Positions 1 to 8,542 are shown, counted from the stretch's first letter. The stretch is DNA of 20,435 bases from Desulfurellales bacterium (GCA_027064405.1 JAMOPP010000018.1:1-20435), one strand, 5' to 3'. Made by a program: numbers and translations. Notes: generated by a model from the letters alone, not told the origin.

Positions 1-1570
1 TGAATTGATACAAAACAGAGAGATGGTTGTTAATATAGTAAAAAGTGAAGAAAAACAGTTTTCCGAGACCCTTGATGACGGACTCAAAGTTTTGAATGAG
101 ATATTTAAAAAATCATCCGATAAGTTTGTAAAGGGTGAAGATGCTTTTAAGCTTTATGATACCTATGGATTTCCTGTAGATTTGACATGTGATATTGCAA
201 AAGAGAATGGATTTGAAGTTGATATGGAATCGTTTAACGCTATGCTCAACAATCAAAGGGAGAAGTCTAAAGCAAGCTGGAAGGGAACCGGTGAAATTTC
301 CACATCAAAAGAGCTTGGAGATGTGTATAAAAATGTTGGAATGACCGAATTTACAGGTTACGATAAATTTGAAATAAATGCTGTTTTGAAAGCTATTGTG
401 GATAAAAACGGAAACAGTATGACTTTAGCCGAAGAAGGGGAGTGCTATTTTATTTTTGATAGAACACCCTTTTATGCACAAAGTGGAGGTCAAGTGTCAG
501 ACACCGGTTTTATTTTTAACGGTAATGCGAAAGCCTTTGTCGAGGATGTGCAGAAATATTTTAACGGAAATCTGTTTGTTCACAAGGTTAGTATTATAGA
601 GAGTAGATTTGAAATTGGAAAAGAGTACACCCTTAAAATAAACAGGGCAAAAAGGAAAGATATTGCAAGACATCATTCTGCAACACACCTTCTTGATGCG
701 GCATTGATTAAGGTGTTGGGAGGGCACATAAGGCAGGCCGGTTCTATGGTTGAAGATAATAGATTGAGGTTTGATTTTACCCATTATGCAAAATTGAGCG
801 ATGGTGAGCTTAAAAGAATTGAACTTATCGTAAACGGTTGGATAGTTGAAAATTATGAAGTAAAAACTGAAGTTATGGATATAGATAAAGCTATAGAAAA
901 TGGTGCGATAGCTCTTTTTGAAGAGAAATATTCGGATAAAGTGCGTGTTGTTTCTATGGGAGATGTCAGCAAAGAGCTTTGCGGTGGAACCCATGTAAAG
1001 AGTATAGGCGAAATAGGTCTCTTTAAGATTATATCCGAGAGTGCACTTTCAAAGGGCGTAAGAAGGATAGAGGCCAAAGTGGGCATAAACGCCTATGAAT
1101 ATATCAGGAAAAATGAGGATGTGATAAAAAATGTCGCAAAAAAACTTAATGTTTCAATAGGTGAAATTCCTGCAAAGATAGATGATTTAATAAGCAAAAA
1201 AAAGATAAAAAAAGATGCGGTGCAGTTAGAATTTAATAGAAATAATGTAAAAACGGTAAAGGGTGTAAAGGTTTATATTGAGCGCACCAAAGATTTGTCT
1301 GTGTCGGATATGCGGAATTTTGGAGATAATATAAAAGCCAATCTTAAATCCGGAATCGTTATTATTATTAATGAAAGCAACTCAAAGGTGAATGTAATAG
1401 CCATGGTTACGGAAGATTGCGTAAAGGAAATAAAAGCCAGGGATGTTGTTGCGAAAATTTCCAAAAAACTTTTAGGCAAGGGTGGCGGAAAAGATACATT
1501 TGCGCAAGGCGGCGGAAAAAACGCAGAGCCTATTGATTATATAATTAAAAATATTGAAGAATTTATGTAA
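1..1570 (+). CDS. alaS: Alanyl-tRNA synthetase, C-terminal 60% (5' end outside window)
   Basis: Charges tRNA-Ala with alanine in the cytoplasm and edits mischarged Ser/Gly-tRNA. The frame is already open at base 2, so the gene enters from the left and lacks its aminoacylation core. About 522 residues are visible, against roughly 870 in the family. Counting from the TTG at base 5, the editing domain shows HHSATH at residues 223-228 and CGGTH at 326-330, which supply the HxxxH and CxxxH zinc ligands. Their spacing of 102 residues (H224 to C326) matches E. coli (H564 to C666). The C-Ala domain ends with the Gly-rich GKGGGKDTFAQGGGK at about 491-505. The tail beyond the CxxxH motif is about 15 residues shorter than in E. 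coli. Nothing suggests damage. I see no hairpin terminator in the 67 bases after the stop codon. Confidence 0.97.
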   Translation, partial: ELIQNREMVVNIVKSEEKQFSETLDDGLKVLNEIFKKSSDKFVKGEDAFKLYDTYGFPVDLTCDIAKENGFEVDMESFNAMLNNQREKSKASWKGTGEISTSKELGDVYKNVGMTEFTGYDKFEINAVLKAIVDKNGNSMTLAEEGECYFIFDRTPFYAQSGGQVSDTGFIFNGNAKAFVEDVQKYFNGNLFVHKVSIIESRFEIGKEYTLKINRAKRKDIARHHSATHLLDAALIKVLGGHIRQAGSMVEDNRLRFDFTHYAKLSDGELKRIELIVNGWIVENYEVKTEVMDIDKAIENGAIALFEEKYSDKVRVVSMGDVSKELCGGTHVKSIGEIGLFKIISESALSKGVRRIEAKVGINAYEYIRKNEDVIKNVAKKLNVSIGEIPAKIDDLISKKKIKKDAVQLEFNRNNVKTVKGVKVYIERTKDLSVSDMRNFGDNIKANLKSGIVIIINESNSKVNVIAMVTEDCVKEIKARDVVAKISKKLLGKGGGKDTFAQGGGKNAEPIDYIIKNIEEFM

Positions 1571-1576
1571 ATAGAC

Positions 1577-1605
1577 TTGATAAATTGCAAAAAGCATATT
1601 ATTTT
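1577..1605 (+). promoter_or_regulatory. Candidate sigma70 promoter for the 1638-4133 gene group
   Basis: TTGATA at 1577-1582 is followed after 17 bases by TATTTT at 1600-1605, a 4/6 match to the -10 consensus. It sits in the short gap after alaS and would give a leader of about 25-30 bases before the ATG at 1638. In AT-rich DNA such matches can arise by chance, so read-through from alaS remains possible. Confidence 0.35.
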
Positions 1606-1637
1606 ATAGGTATCCTTGGAAAAAAAGGAGGTTTGCT

Positions 1638-1901
1638 ATGTTGAAAGATATGATATATTTAACGACGGGAATAGAAAAACGGCTCTCTTCGATTGCGGAA
1701 AAGCTTATTTCAGACGGTAAGAAAGAGTTTAAAGAGGATGATTTTGCAGGGGTTATAAAAGAGAATCTGGAAAAAAAGAAGAAATCTGTCCAGCGTATTT
1801 TATTAAAGCCCTTGAGCGAGGAGATGGAATCCTCCAACTTTGCCACAAAACAGGATATTGAGGATTTAAAGGAATTTATACAAAATCGTACTCGAATTTA
1901 G
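1638..1901 (+). CDS. Small phasin-like (PHA granule-associated family-like) protein
   Basis: An 87-residue charged, helical protein with no signal peptide or transmembrane segment. A hydrophobic N-terminal helix (about residues 1-25, MIYLTTGIEKRL onward) leads into a Lys/Glu-rich middle with a KKKK run near residues 51-54. It ends in ATKQDIEDLKEFIQ at about 69-82. That layout, with a short helix, a charged linker and a terminal 'T-x-x-D-h-x-x-L' helix, is typical of small phasin or polyhydroxyalkanoate granule-associated proteins. I infer the family from pattern only. A cytoplasmic coiled-coil adaptor would look similar. The start is well fixed by the strong ribosome site AAGGAGG at 1625-1631, six bases before the ATG. 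The stop lies four bases before the MEMO-family ATG, so the two are almost certainly co-transcribed. No PHA synthase gene is present in the window, so a granule role is unproven. Confidence 0.7.
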   Translation: MLKDMIYLTTGIEKRLSSIAEKLISDGKKEFKEDDFAGVIKENLEKKKKSVQRILLKPLSEEMESSNFATKQDIEDLKEFIQNRTRI

Positions 1902-1905
1902 ATAG

Positions 1906-2709
1906 ATGATTGTAAGAAAGCCTGTTGTTGCAGGGACATTTTATCCTTTGGATAAATACGATATTGACTCCTATTTGAACAGTGTGATGATTGATGTTAA
2001 ACATAAAAAATCTCCAAAGGCGATTATCGTGCCTCATGCGGGGTATATTTTTTCAGCTTCCGTTGCGGCTTCTGCGTATAGTTTATTAGAATCCTTTGAT
2101 ACTTATATTATTTTAGGTCCTAATCATACAGGTTTGGGAAAAGAGATATCGGTATTTAACGGTGTTTATGATATGCCCTTCGGAAAGGTTAATGCCGACG
2201 AGGAAATTTGCAGTTTGATTGTTGAGCATTCCTCTGCCGAGTTTGACGAATATGCGCATATTCAGGAACACAGTATTGAGGTTCAGCTTCCTTTTATTGA
2301 CTATATCTCTAAAAATAAATACTCAATAGTTCCCGTTGTTGTGGCAACCGGTAACAGAAAGAAACTTACATCTTTGGCAAATGCCATATACAATGCCGTT
2401 AAATTATCGGATAAAAAGATTTTAATTGTTGTAAGTAGCGATATGAATCATTACGAAGACCAAAAAACAACTTTACAAAAGGATGATATGGCTATACGAG
2501 AAATTTTAAATTTGGATGAAGAATCTTTGCTTGATACCGTCCTTGAAAATGATATATCGATGTGTGGTATTGCGCCTGCTTACTGTGCCATTAAAGCTGC
2601 AAAGCTGTTAAACGCATCGAAAGGGGAGCTTATAGAGCATAAAACAAGTGGTGAGGTGAATGGCGATTATTCTCAGGTTGTTGGATACGCATCAATTCTC
2701 ATAGAATGA
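1906..2709 (+). CDS. amrB: MEMO1 family protein (AmmeMemoRadiSam system protein B)
   Basis: A 267-residue member of the MEMO1 family, a cytoplasmic fold related to extradiol dioxygenases. Human MEMO1 binds metal, but the bacterial role is unknown. Family signatures are all present: RKPVVAGTFYP at 4-14, VPHAGY at 42-47 (H44), GPNHTG at 71-76 (H74), EHSIEVQLPF at 121-130, SSDMNHY at 177-183 (D179, H182) and MCGIAPAY at 219-226 (C220). H44, H74 and C220 correspond to the conserved His-His-Cys pocket, so the site looks intact. Length is normal for the family. In many genomes it neighbours an AMMECR1-domain protein and a radical SAM enzyme. Neither is found here, so this is an orphan copy within the window. 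It starts four bases after the phasin-like gene and its stop codon overlaps the comEC start as ATGA. Confidence 0.92.
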   Translation: MIVRKPVVAGTFYPLDKYDIDSYLNSVMIDVKHKKSPKAIIVPHAGYIFSASVAASAYSLLESFDTYIILGPNHTGLGKEISVFNGVYDMPFGKVNADEEICSLIVEHSSAEFDEYAHIQEHSIEVQLPFIDYISKNKYSIVPVVVATGNRKKLTSLANAIYNAVKLSDKKILIVVSSDMNHYEDQKTTLQKDDMAIREILNLDEESLLDTVLENDISMCGIAPAYCAIKAAKLLNASKGELIEHKTSGEVNGDYSQVVGYASILIE

Positions 2710-4133
2710 ATTTAAAGGATTTTGTTTATAGATATCCGTTTTTATTTGTTTTTTCCGCACTTTTGTCTTTATCCTTTTTCCTTAAACATAACTATATTTT
2801 TATCTTATTTGTATTAATTTTTCTTGTATCGATTGCCTATTTTAGGGTTTTTGTTTTGTCGTTTCTGTTTCTATCGATAGCTTTTTTGCTTTATTATCAA
2901 ACTTCAAACTATGCTCAAGTTGATAAAAAATCTAACTTTACCGGTACGGGAACCGTTTTGGATATTAGAAAAAACAGGAACTTATCAGTTTTATTGAAAA
3001 CAGAACACTCTAAAATATACCTTTTTGCATCTAAAATATACGACAATATAGAAATTAAAGACAATATTTACATAAAGGCAAAGCTTAAAGGTGTAAATTC
3101 TCTAAAGAACGAAGGCTTTAGACATTATCTTCAAAGCATCAATGTTAAAAAAGTAGGATTTGTTTACTATATCAAAAAGATGAAGAGTAATAATGTCTTA
3201 AATTTTATACAAAGGTTAAGAAAAAAATTAGAGAGGGAGTTTTATTATTTTCTGCCTGAAAAACCATATATTTTCTTACAAAATGCTATTTTTGGAGATT
3301 CTATAAACAAAAATTTAATTAGAAATGAATTTATAGATACTCAGACGGCACATATAATGAGCGTATCAGGTCTGCATATGAGTTTTGTTTTCGGGCTATT
3401 TTATGGAATGTTTTATTTTATAATTTCTCGAATTAAGTATTTTTACACAAGATACAACCTAAAATCCACTGCCGCTTTTTTATCTTTTTTCCCTACGGTT
3501 ATCTATTTTTTAATAAGCGGAGGGCATATACCCGCAATTCGTTCTTTTGCTATGCTTTTGTCGTTTATCATATCCCTAATTTACGGATTAAACAAGAATG
3601 CTTACAATATTCTTTTTTTTAGTGCCTCTTTAATTGTCTTGTTTTTTGGAGTGCGAATTGTTTTTAACCCCTCTTTTGTTATGTCGTTTTTTATGACTTT
3701 TGTTGCTATTTATCTTTATAGATATACAGCCCGAATCGATTCAAAAACATTCAAATATGTAACTTTTACATTTTTAATGAGTATTTTCGCAATGCCTATA
3801 TCTGTTTTTTATTTCGGTAAACTCTCCTATCTCTCCTTCTTGAGTAACAGTATTGCAATACCATATTTTGGTGTTGTCATTATGCCGGCTTCATTCGTTG
3901 CAATTTTTGTCTCATTTTTTAATTTTTATTTGCTTAAATTGTATATTTTCCACATTCTATCATTTATAGTGAAGGTTTTTTTGAACTTTATAGCACTTTT
4001 TTCACAAATAAAACCCGTAGATGTTCATATTTCAATCTATGCAATGCTCTTTCTATATCTATTTTTATTTGCTACGGTTGAGTGTTGCGGAAGGTATATT
4101 TTTTTAAAAGGCAACAATAAGGAAACTATTTAG
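2706..4133 (+). CDS. comEC: ComEC/Rec2 family membrane protein, short form
   Basis: Inner-membrane channel family that carries single-stranded DNA into the cell during natural transformation. The 475 residues are shorter than the usual 700-800. Residues 1-65 hold N-terminal hydrophobic segments. About 75-160 form the DUF4131-type OB-like periplasmic domain, with NEGFRHYLQS at about 135-144. The competence domain follows from about 190 with several transmembrane helices, including the signatures HIMSVSGLHMS at 216-226, SGGHIPAIRSF at 271-281 and NPSFVMSFF at about 311-319. The protein ends soon after the last helices, so the C-terminal metallo-beta-lactamase-like nuclease domain of classical ComEC is absent. 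Its reading frame is intact, and short ComEC forms occur in other bacteria. The ATG overlaps the stop of the MEMO gene (ATGA), which implies translational coupling. Its 3' end overlaps the convergent lipoprotein gene by eight bases. Confidence 0.9.
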   Translation: MNLKDFVYRYPFLFVFSALLSLSFFLKHNYIFILFVLIFLVSIAYFRVFVLSFLFLSIAFLLYYQTSNYAQVDKKSNFTGTGTVLDIRKNRNLSVLLKTEHSKIYLFASKIYDNIEIKDNIYIKAKLKGVNSLKNEGFRHYLQSINVKKVGFVYYIKKMKSNNVLNFIQRLRKKLEREFYYFLPEKPYIFLQNAIFGDSINKNLIRNEFIDTQTAHIMSVSGLHMSFVFGLFYGMFYFIISRIKYFYTRYNLKSTAAFLSFFPTVIYFLISGGHIPAIRSFAMLLSFIISLIYGLNKNAYNILFFSASLIVLFFGVRIVFNPSFVMSFFMTFVAIYLYRYTARIDSKTFKYVTFTFLMSIFAMPISVFYFGKLSYLSFLSNSIAIPYFGVVIMPASFVAIFVSFFNFYLLKLYIFHILSFIVKVFLNFIALFSQIKPVDVHISIYAMLFLYLFLFATVECCGRYIFLKGNNKETI

Positions 4134-4917
4134 TTTGCATCTGCTCTTTTTCTATTTCTTTAAGGAGTCTGCGTTTTAATACCAAGTAGTCTAAATTGTC
4201 ATTTGATATCTTTTTAAGTTCATCTTTTGCCTGATCAAATAGAGAAAGCCTCTCGTAGCATAGAGCTTTGTAGTAGTGGGTATAACAAGAGGGTCGAAGA
4301 GTGCGTTCCATCTGAAAAAGGTTTTTTAATGCTATGTAGTATTCCTTTTGACTTATCTGCAAAGATATTAAATTTTGCCAGTAAATTTTGTTTTTGTAAT
4401 TTGAGAACATTAGAGCGCTTTCAAGGTCGTTTTCAGCTTCCTCAATTTTGTTTTGGGTTAAATAAACCCTTGATCTGTTGAAGAATGCCACATCTGCATT
4501 ATGGTACAAAGGATTATTTGTTAGCTTCGTGAACATATCTATGGCTCTTGTGTAAAACTTTTTACTGTAATAGTATATGCCCAAAGCGTTAAATGCGTCG
4601 AAATAATTTTTGTCTTTTTCGATTGCTTTATTTAGGTATATCACATACTGTTTGTCGTTGTTTCTTAATTTGTAAGCTAAAGCCATTGTATAGTAAAATC
4701 TCGGATCGTTAGGATTTATTTTAATGGCGTCGTTAAGATATGAAAAAGCATCGGCAAGTCTTACAAAGTCTTTATGTGCTATAATATTTCTTGCCATTTC
4801 ATATTTTAAGGTGGCAATCTTCTGCGACTTTTGGTTATTATGTGAAACATTTGAATTCATATTTGCGCATGATGATAATAATAGGATTGTCGCAATTACA
4901 AAAAAAATCTTTTTCAT
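4126..4917 (-). CDS. TPR-repeat lipoprotein
   Basis: A 263-residue exported lipoprotein. The N-terminus MKKIFFVIATILLLSSC is a short signal peptide with the lipobox LSSC, so C17 should be lipidated. A short Asn/Ser-rich linker follows, then tetratricopeptide repeats from about residue 36 to 230. Clear helical pairs occur at about 70-103 (PRFYYTMALAYK, NKAIEKDKN), 104-137 (AFNALGIYYYSKKF, AIDMFTKL) and 140-172 (AFFNRSRVYL, AENDLESAL). The family resembles PilF/PilW-type TPR lipoproteins that assist type IV pilus assembly. That role is only suggested here by fold and by the adjacent competence gene. Other TPR lipoproteins, for example outer-membrane assembly factors, look much the same. AGAGGT precedes the ATG at normal spacing. 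The gene is divergent from dnaE and convergent with comEC, and appears to be transcribed alone. Confidence 0.85.
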   Translation of the reverse strand: MKKIFFVIATILLLSSCANMNSNVSHNNQKSQKIATLKYEMARNIIAHKDFVRLADAFSYLNDAIKINPNDPRFYYTMALAYKLRNNDKQYVIYLNKAIEKDKNYFDAFNALGIYYYSKKFYTRAIDMFTKLTNNPLYHNADVAFFNRSRVYLTQNKIEEAENDLESALMFSNYKNKIYWQNLISLQISQKEYYIALKNLFQMERTLRPSCYTHYYKALCYERLSLFDQAKDELKKISNDNLDYLVLKRRLLKEIEKEQMQTK

Positions 4918-4934
4918 TCTTACCTCTTGTTTCT

Positions 4935-4964
4935 TTTATATACAATTTTATCTTAATAAGTCAA
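4935..4964 (-). promoter_or_regulatory. Sigma70-type promoter of the TPR lipoprotein gene
   Basis: Read on the minus strand, TTGACT (4964-4959) is followed after 16 bases by TATATA (4942-4937), or after 18 bases by TATAAA (4940-4935). Both elements are close to consensus. The start of transcription would fall a few bases upstream of the AAGAGGTAAG ribosome site, giving a very short leader. This is one of the better promoter matches in the window. Confidence 0.6.
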
Positions 4965-5006
4965 GAAAAGCAAGATTGCATCATTTGTTTCTCATTATGC
5001 GCACAC

Positions 5007-5036
5007 TTGATGCTTAAAGTTTTATTGCAATATATT
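5007..5036 (+). promoter_or_regulatory. Candidate sigma70 promoter for dnaE
   Basis: TTGATG at 5007-5012 and TATATT at 5031-5036 are separated by 18 bases. The position is sensible, in the 232-base divergent gap between the lipoprotein gene and dnaE, but it implies a leader of about 105 bases. Weaker alternatives lie closer to the ATG. The rest of this gap (4965-5006 and 5037-5137) shows only AT-rich sequence with no recognisable gene. Confidence 0.35.
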
Positions 5037-5137
5037 TTAAAATTCTTAGAATAGCGGTATGTGCAGTGTTGAAGAATTTTTTGCAAATTTAACTTCTCAA
5101 TGTCAGCATATTGAATGTAAAAAGAAGTAAATGTATT

Positions 5138-5144
5138 AAAGGGG
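5138..5144 (+). promoter_or_regulatory. Ribosome binding site that fixes the dnaE start
   Basis: AAAGGGG lies five bases upstream of the ATG at 5150. The same frame can be read from a TTG at 5111, but that codon has no Shine-Dalgarno sequence. Homologues begin at MSFVHLHNHS, so 5150 is the start used here. Confidence 0.75.
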
Positions 5145-5149
5145 ATACT

Positions 5150-8100
5150 ATGTCATTTGTTCATCTTCATAACCATTCGGAATACAGCCTTCTTGATGGT
5201 GCAAGCAAACTTAAAGAAATAGTTAAAAAAGCAAAAGAAAGCGGTATGAATGCCGTTGCCTTAACAGATCACGGAAATATGTTCGGCAGTTTGGAATTTT
5301 ATAAACTTGCAAAAAAAGAGGGTATAAAGCCGATATTGGGTTTTGAGGGGTATATAGCACCCACGAGTCGTTTTGATAGGGAGGTTAAGGGTAATTATCA
5401 TATAACACTTCTTGCAAAGAACAATGTGGGATATAAAAATCTTATGTATTTGGCGAGTATGTCATATACCGAGGGTTTTTATTACAAGCCCAGAATAGAT
5501 AAGAATCTTATGAGAGAACATTCTGAAGGCATCATAGCTGGAAGTGCCTGCCTGCACGGAGAAATTCAGATAAAGCTTTTAAACGGCGATTATAGCGGTG
5601 CCAAAAAAGCACTACTTGAATATAAGGATATATTCGGCAAAGATAATTTTTTTATGGAGATTATGCGTCATGGACTTGAAGCTCAGGAAAGAATCGATAA
5701 AGATATAATTAAACTTGCTTTGGAAACCGATACCCCTCTTGTTGCCACAAACGATTGCCACTATTTGAATAAAAAGGATGCAATTGCCCAGGATGCACTT
5801 TTATGTATTCAGACAAACCGACTTATAGATGAAACAAACAGAATGAAAATGGGCACGCATGAATTTTATTTTAAAACAGAAGAAGAGATGCTTGAGGCAT
5901 TTAAAGATAATAAGGAATTTGTTTATAATTCACAAAGAATAGCTGATTTATGCAGTGTTGAAATTGAAATAGGGAATTTGTCTCCGCCTCACTTTAAAAC
6001 ACCTGATAAGAGTGACGAAAGGCTTTTTTTGAGAAATTTGGCATATAAAGGTTTGGAAAACAAGACACTCGGATTTAGTGATGAGAAAGTTCAAGAGTAT
6101 AAAAAAAGATTAGAGTATGAGCTTGGAATCATAGATCAAATGGGTTTTGCGGGATATTTCCTTATAGTTTGGGATTTTATAAATTATGCCAAAACAAAAG
6201 GTGTGCCGGTAGGCCCGGGAAGGGGCTCGGCTGCAGGAAGCCTTGTTTCATATTCAATAGGTATTACGGATATAGACCCTATAAAGTATAAACTCCTTTT
6301 TGAGAGATTTCTAAATCCCGAAAGAATAACAATGCCTGATGTTGATGTTGATTTCTGCGTTGAAAGAAGAGATGAGGTTATTGAATATGTTAAAGAAAAA
6401 TACGGAAAATATAATGTAGCCCAAGTCATAACCTTTGGAACTATGGCTGCAAAAGCCGCCGTAAGGGATGTTGCACGCGTTATGGGATTTCCATACAAAG
6501 AGGCCGATAGAATAGCAAAAATGATACCGGATAAGGATAATCTTGATGAAGCTATAAAAGATAATCCTGACTTGAGCCGTGAAATTGAGAGTAATGAAAA
6601 GGTAAAAGAGCTTTTTGATATTTCCAAAACCCTCGAAGGCGTAAAGAGACACGCTTCAACCCACGCTGCGGGCATTGTCATATCCACAAACCCTATTTAT
6701 GAAAGATGTCCGATTTATAAGCCAACGGGTGAGGATGCATTTGTAACTCAATTTTCAAAGGAGTATCTTGAGGATATAGGTCTTATTAAGTTCGATTTCC
6801 TCGGTTTAAGGAATTTGACCGTTATTGATATTACATCCCGTCTAATAGGTGGAGATTTTGATATTTCAAAAATACCCATAGATGACGAAGAAACATATAA
6901 AATGCTTCAAAGTGGCAATACCCTCGGGGTTTTTCAGTTGGAATCTTCCGGTATGCAAAGGCTCATAAGTGATTTAAAACCTAATAGATTTGAGGATTTA
7001 ATTGCCCTTGTGGCTCTTTATCGTCCGGGTCCTCTCGGAAGCGGTATGGTACAGGATTTTATTAATAGAAAACACGGGAGACAGGCTTTAGAGTACCCTC
7101 TTCCTCAGCTTGAAGATGTATTAAAGGAAACATACGGAATCATACTCTACCAGGAACAGGTTATGCAGATAGCAAGTATACTTGCCGGATATTCTCTTGG
7201 TGAGGCTGATATTTTACGACGGGCGATGGGAAAGAAAAAAATAGAGGTTATGGAGGAGCAGAGAGAAAGTTTTGTAAAACGGAGTGTTGAAAGAAATATC
7301 GATAAAGATAAAGCGGAATATATATTCGACTTAATGGCAAAATTCGCAGAATATGGGTTTAATAAATCCCATTCTGCAGCTTATGCTTACATAGCTTACC
7401 AGACAGCTTACCTAAAAACCCATTACAAAGAGTATTTTTTAAGTGCCCTTTTGACGAGTGAAAAAAACAATACGGATAAAGTTGCCAAATATATAGAGGA
7501 GTGTAAGAGGCTTAATATTACGGTTTTGCCACCGGACATTAATGATAGCTACAAGGATTTTGCCGTTGCTGAAAAAAAGGATAGCAAAGTAATAAGGTTT
7601 GGTTTCGGGGCAATTAAGAATGTGGGAGATGCAGCAATAGAAAACATAATCAACGAAAGGGAAAACGGCAGATTCGAAAATATTTTTGATTTTTTAAAAA
7701 GAGTGGACACAAGAAAAGTCAACAGAAAAGTGATAGAAAGTCTTATTAAAAGCGGATGTTTTGATTCTCTGCACGACAACAGATCAACTTTATTGCACTC
7801 GGTAGATATGCTTCTTGAATGGTCTGCAAAAATAGCAAATAGACCGAAAGATATGAATGATCTCTTCGGCTCAATGAAGCAGGTGAAAGAGTCCTATCCA
7901 AAATTAGTGGAAAGTGAAAATTTAACCGAGTCTGAAATTATGGCATTCGAAAAGGAGATGCTTGGATTTTTTGTAAGCTTTAATCCTATGGATAAGTATA
8001 AGCATATTATAGAGTCTGTTGTTTCCGTGTCGTCGGATAATATCAAAAGTGCGTCCGGAAACGGTGTTGTGCTTGCAGGTATACCGGTTTCCATAAGAAA

Positions 8101-8542
8101 AACAAAAACCAAGAAAAAAGAGACTATGGCGTTTGCGAAACTTATGGATAGTAAGGGAACTTTTGAGGTTACGGTGTTTCCGAGACTGTATGAAAAAAAG
8201 GCTCAGCTACTTGAATCGGACAAACTTTTAATCATTGACGGTAATATTGACAATTCCTCAGAAAGGGTAAGCGTCATAGCTCAGTCGATATATGAGATTG
8301 ATGAGATTGAAAAATATGTTAACGGTATAATTTTGTTTATGGATAAGGATAAGCTTGATAAACTCGATCAAATAAAAAGTATTCTTGAAATGCACAAAGG
8401 TGATAAGCAGGTCATTTTGAATTTTAGAACCGATGATAAAATTTATGTTATACGGACATTCTTTTCCGTAGGCATAAATCAGCTTTTATTTAATGCGCTG
8501 AGAAAAATAAATTTAAAAACAAAATTAAAATTTACAGATTAG
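5150..8542 (+). CDS. dnaE: DNA polymerase III subunit alpha
   Basis: Replicative polymerase catalytic subunit, 1130 residues counted from the ATG at 5150 (E. coli has 1160). The N-terminal PHP domain begins FVHLHNHSEYSLLDG and continues with LTDHGNMFG, SACLHGEI, MEIMRHG and ATNDCHYL. Its His/Asp/Glu metal ligands appear complete, whereas E. coli has lost part of them. The polymerase core shows GPGRGSAAGSLVSY and PDVDVDFC at about residues 396-403, with two catalytic aspartates, and FDFLGL with the third near residue 549. A DMNDLFG segment at about 900-906 is a plausible sliding-clamp (QxxLF-like) motif. An OB domain (about 965-1045) and a short C-terminal domain follow. The full length argues that the gene is functional. 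The epimerase gene starts just after its stop codon, so transcription may continue into it. Confidence 0.98.
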   Translation: MSFVHLHNHSEYSLLDGASKLKEIVKKAKESGMNAVALTDHGNMFGSLEFYKLAKKEGIKPILGFEGYIAPTSRFDREVKGNYHITLLAKNNVGYKNLMYLASMSYTEGFYYKPRIDKNLMREHSEGIIAGSACLHGEIQIKLLNGDYSGAKKALLEYKDIFGKDNFFMEIMRHGLEAQERIDKDIIKLALETDTPLVATNDCHYLNKKDAIAQDALLCIQTNRLIDETNRMKMGTHEFYFKTEEEMLEAFKDNKEFVYNSQRIADLCSVEIEIGNLSPPHFKTPDKSDERLFLRNLAYKGLENKTLGFSDEKVQEYKKRLEYELGIIDQMGFAGYFLIVWDFINYAKTKGVPVGPGRGSAAGSLVSYSIGITDIDPIKYKLLFERFLNPERITMPDVDVDFCVERRDEVIEYVKEKYGKYNVAQVITFGTMAAKAAVRDVARVMGFPYKEADRIAKMIPDKDNLDEAIKDNPDLSREIESNEKVKELFDISKTLEGVKRHASTHAAGIVISTNPIYERCPIYKPTGEDAFVTQFSKEYLEDIGLIKFDFLGLRNLTVIDITSRLIGGDFDISKIPIDDEETYKMLQSGNTLGVFQLESSGMQRLISDLKPNRFEDLIALVALYRPGPLGSGMVQDFINRKHGRQALEYPLPQLEDVLKETYGIILYQEQVMQIASILAGYSLGEADILRRAMGKKKIEVMEEQRESFVKRSVERNIDKDKAEYIFDLMAKFAEYGFNKSHSAAYAYIAYQTAYLKTHYKEYFLSALLTSEKNNTDKVAKYIEECKRLNITVLPPDINDSYKDFAVAEKKDSKVIRFGFGAIKNVGDAAIENIINERENGRFENIFDFLKRVDTRKVNRKVIESLIKSGCFDSLHDNRSTLLHSVDMLLEWSAKIANRPKDMNDLFGSMKQVKESYPKLVESENLTESEIMAFEKEMLGFFVSFNPMDKYKHIIESVVSVSSDNIKSASGNGVVLAGIPVSIRKTKTKKKETMAFAKLMDSKGTFEVTVFPRLYEKKAQLLESDKLLIIDGNIDNSSERVSVIAQSIYEIDEIEKYVNGIILFMDKDKLDKLDQIKSILEMHKGDKQVILNFRTDDKIYVIRTFFSVGINQLLFNALRKINLKTKLKFTD

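Noticed and set aside
5039..5082. AT-rich hairpin AAAATTCTT/AAGAATTTT followed by a T-run in the dnaE leader
   Set aside because: The 9-bp stem is nearly all A/T with a 24-base loop, too weak to act as a terminator. Such pairings are expected by chance in this base composition.
6184..6687. Long open frame on the minus strand inside dnaE (167 codons)
   Set aside because: It is antisense to a highly conserved polymerase core, lacks a recognisable ribosome site and its translation has no family features. It is a shadow of dnaE codon use.
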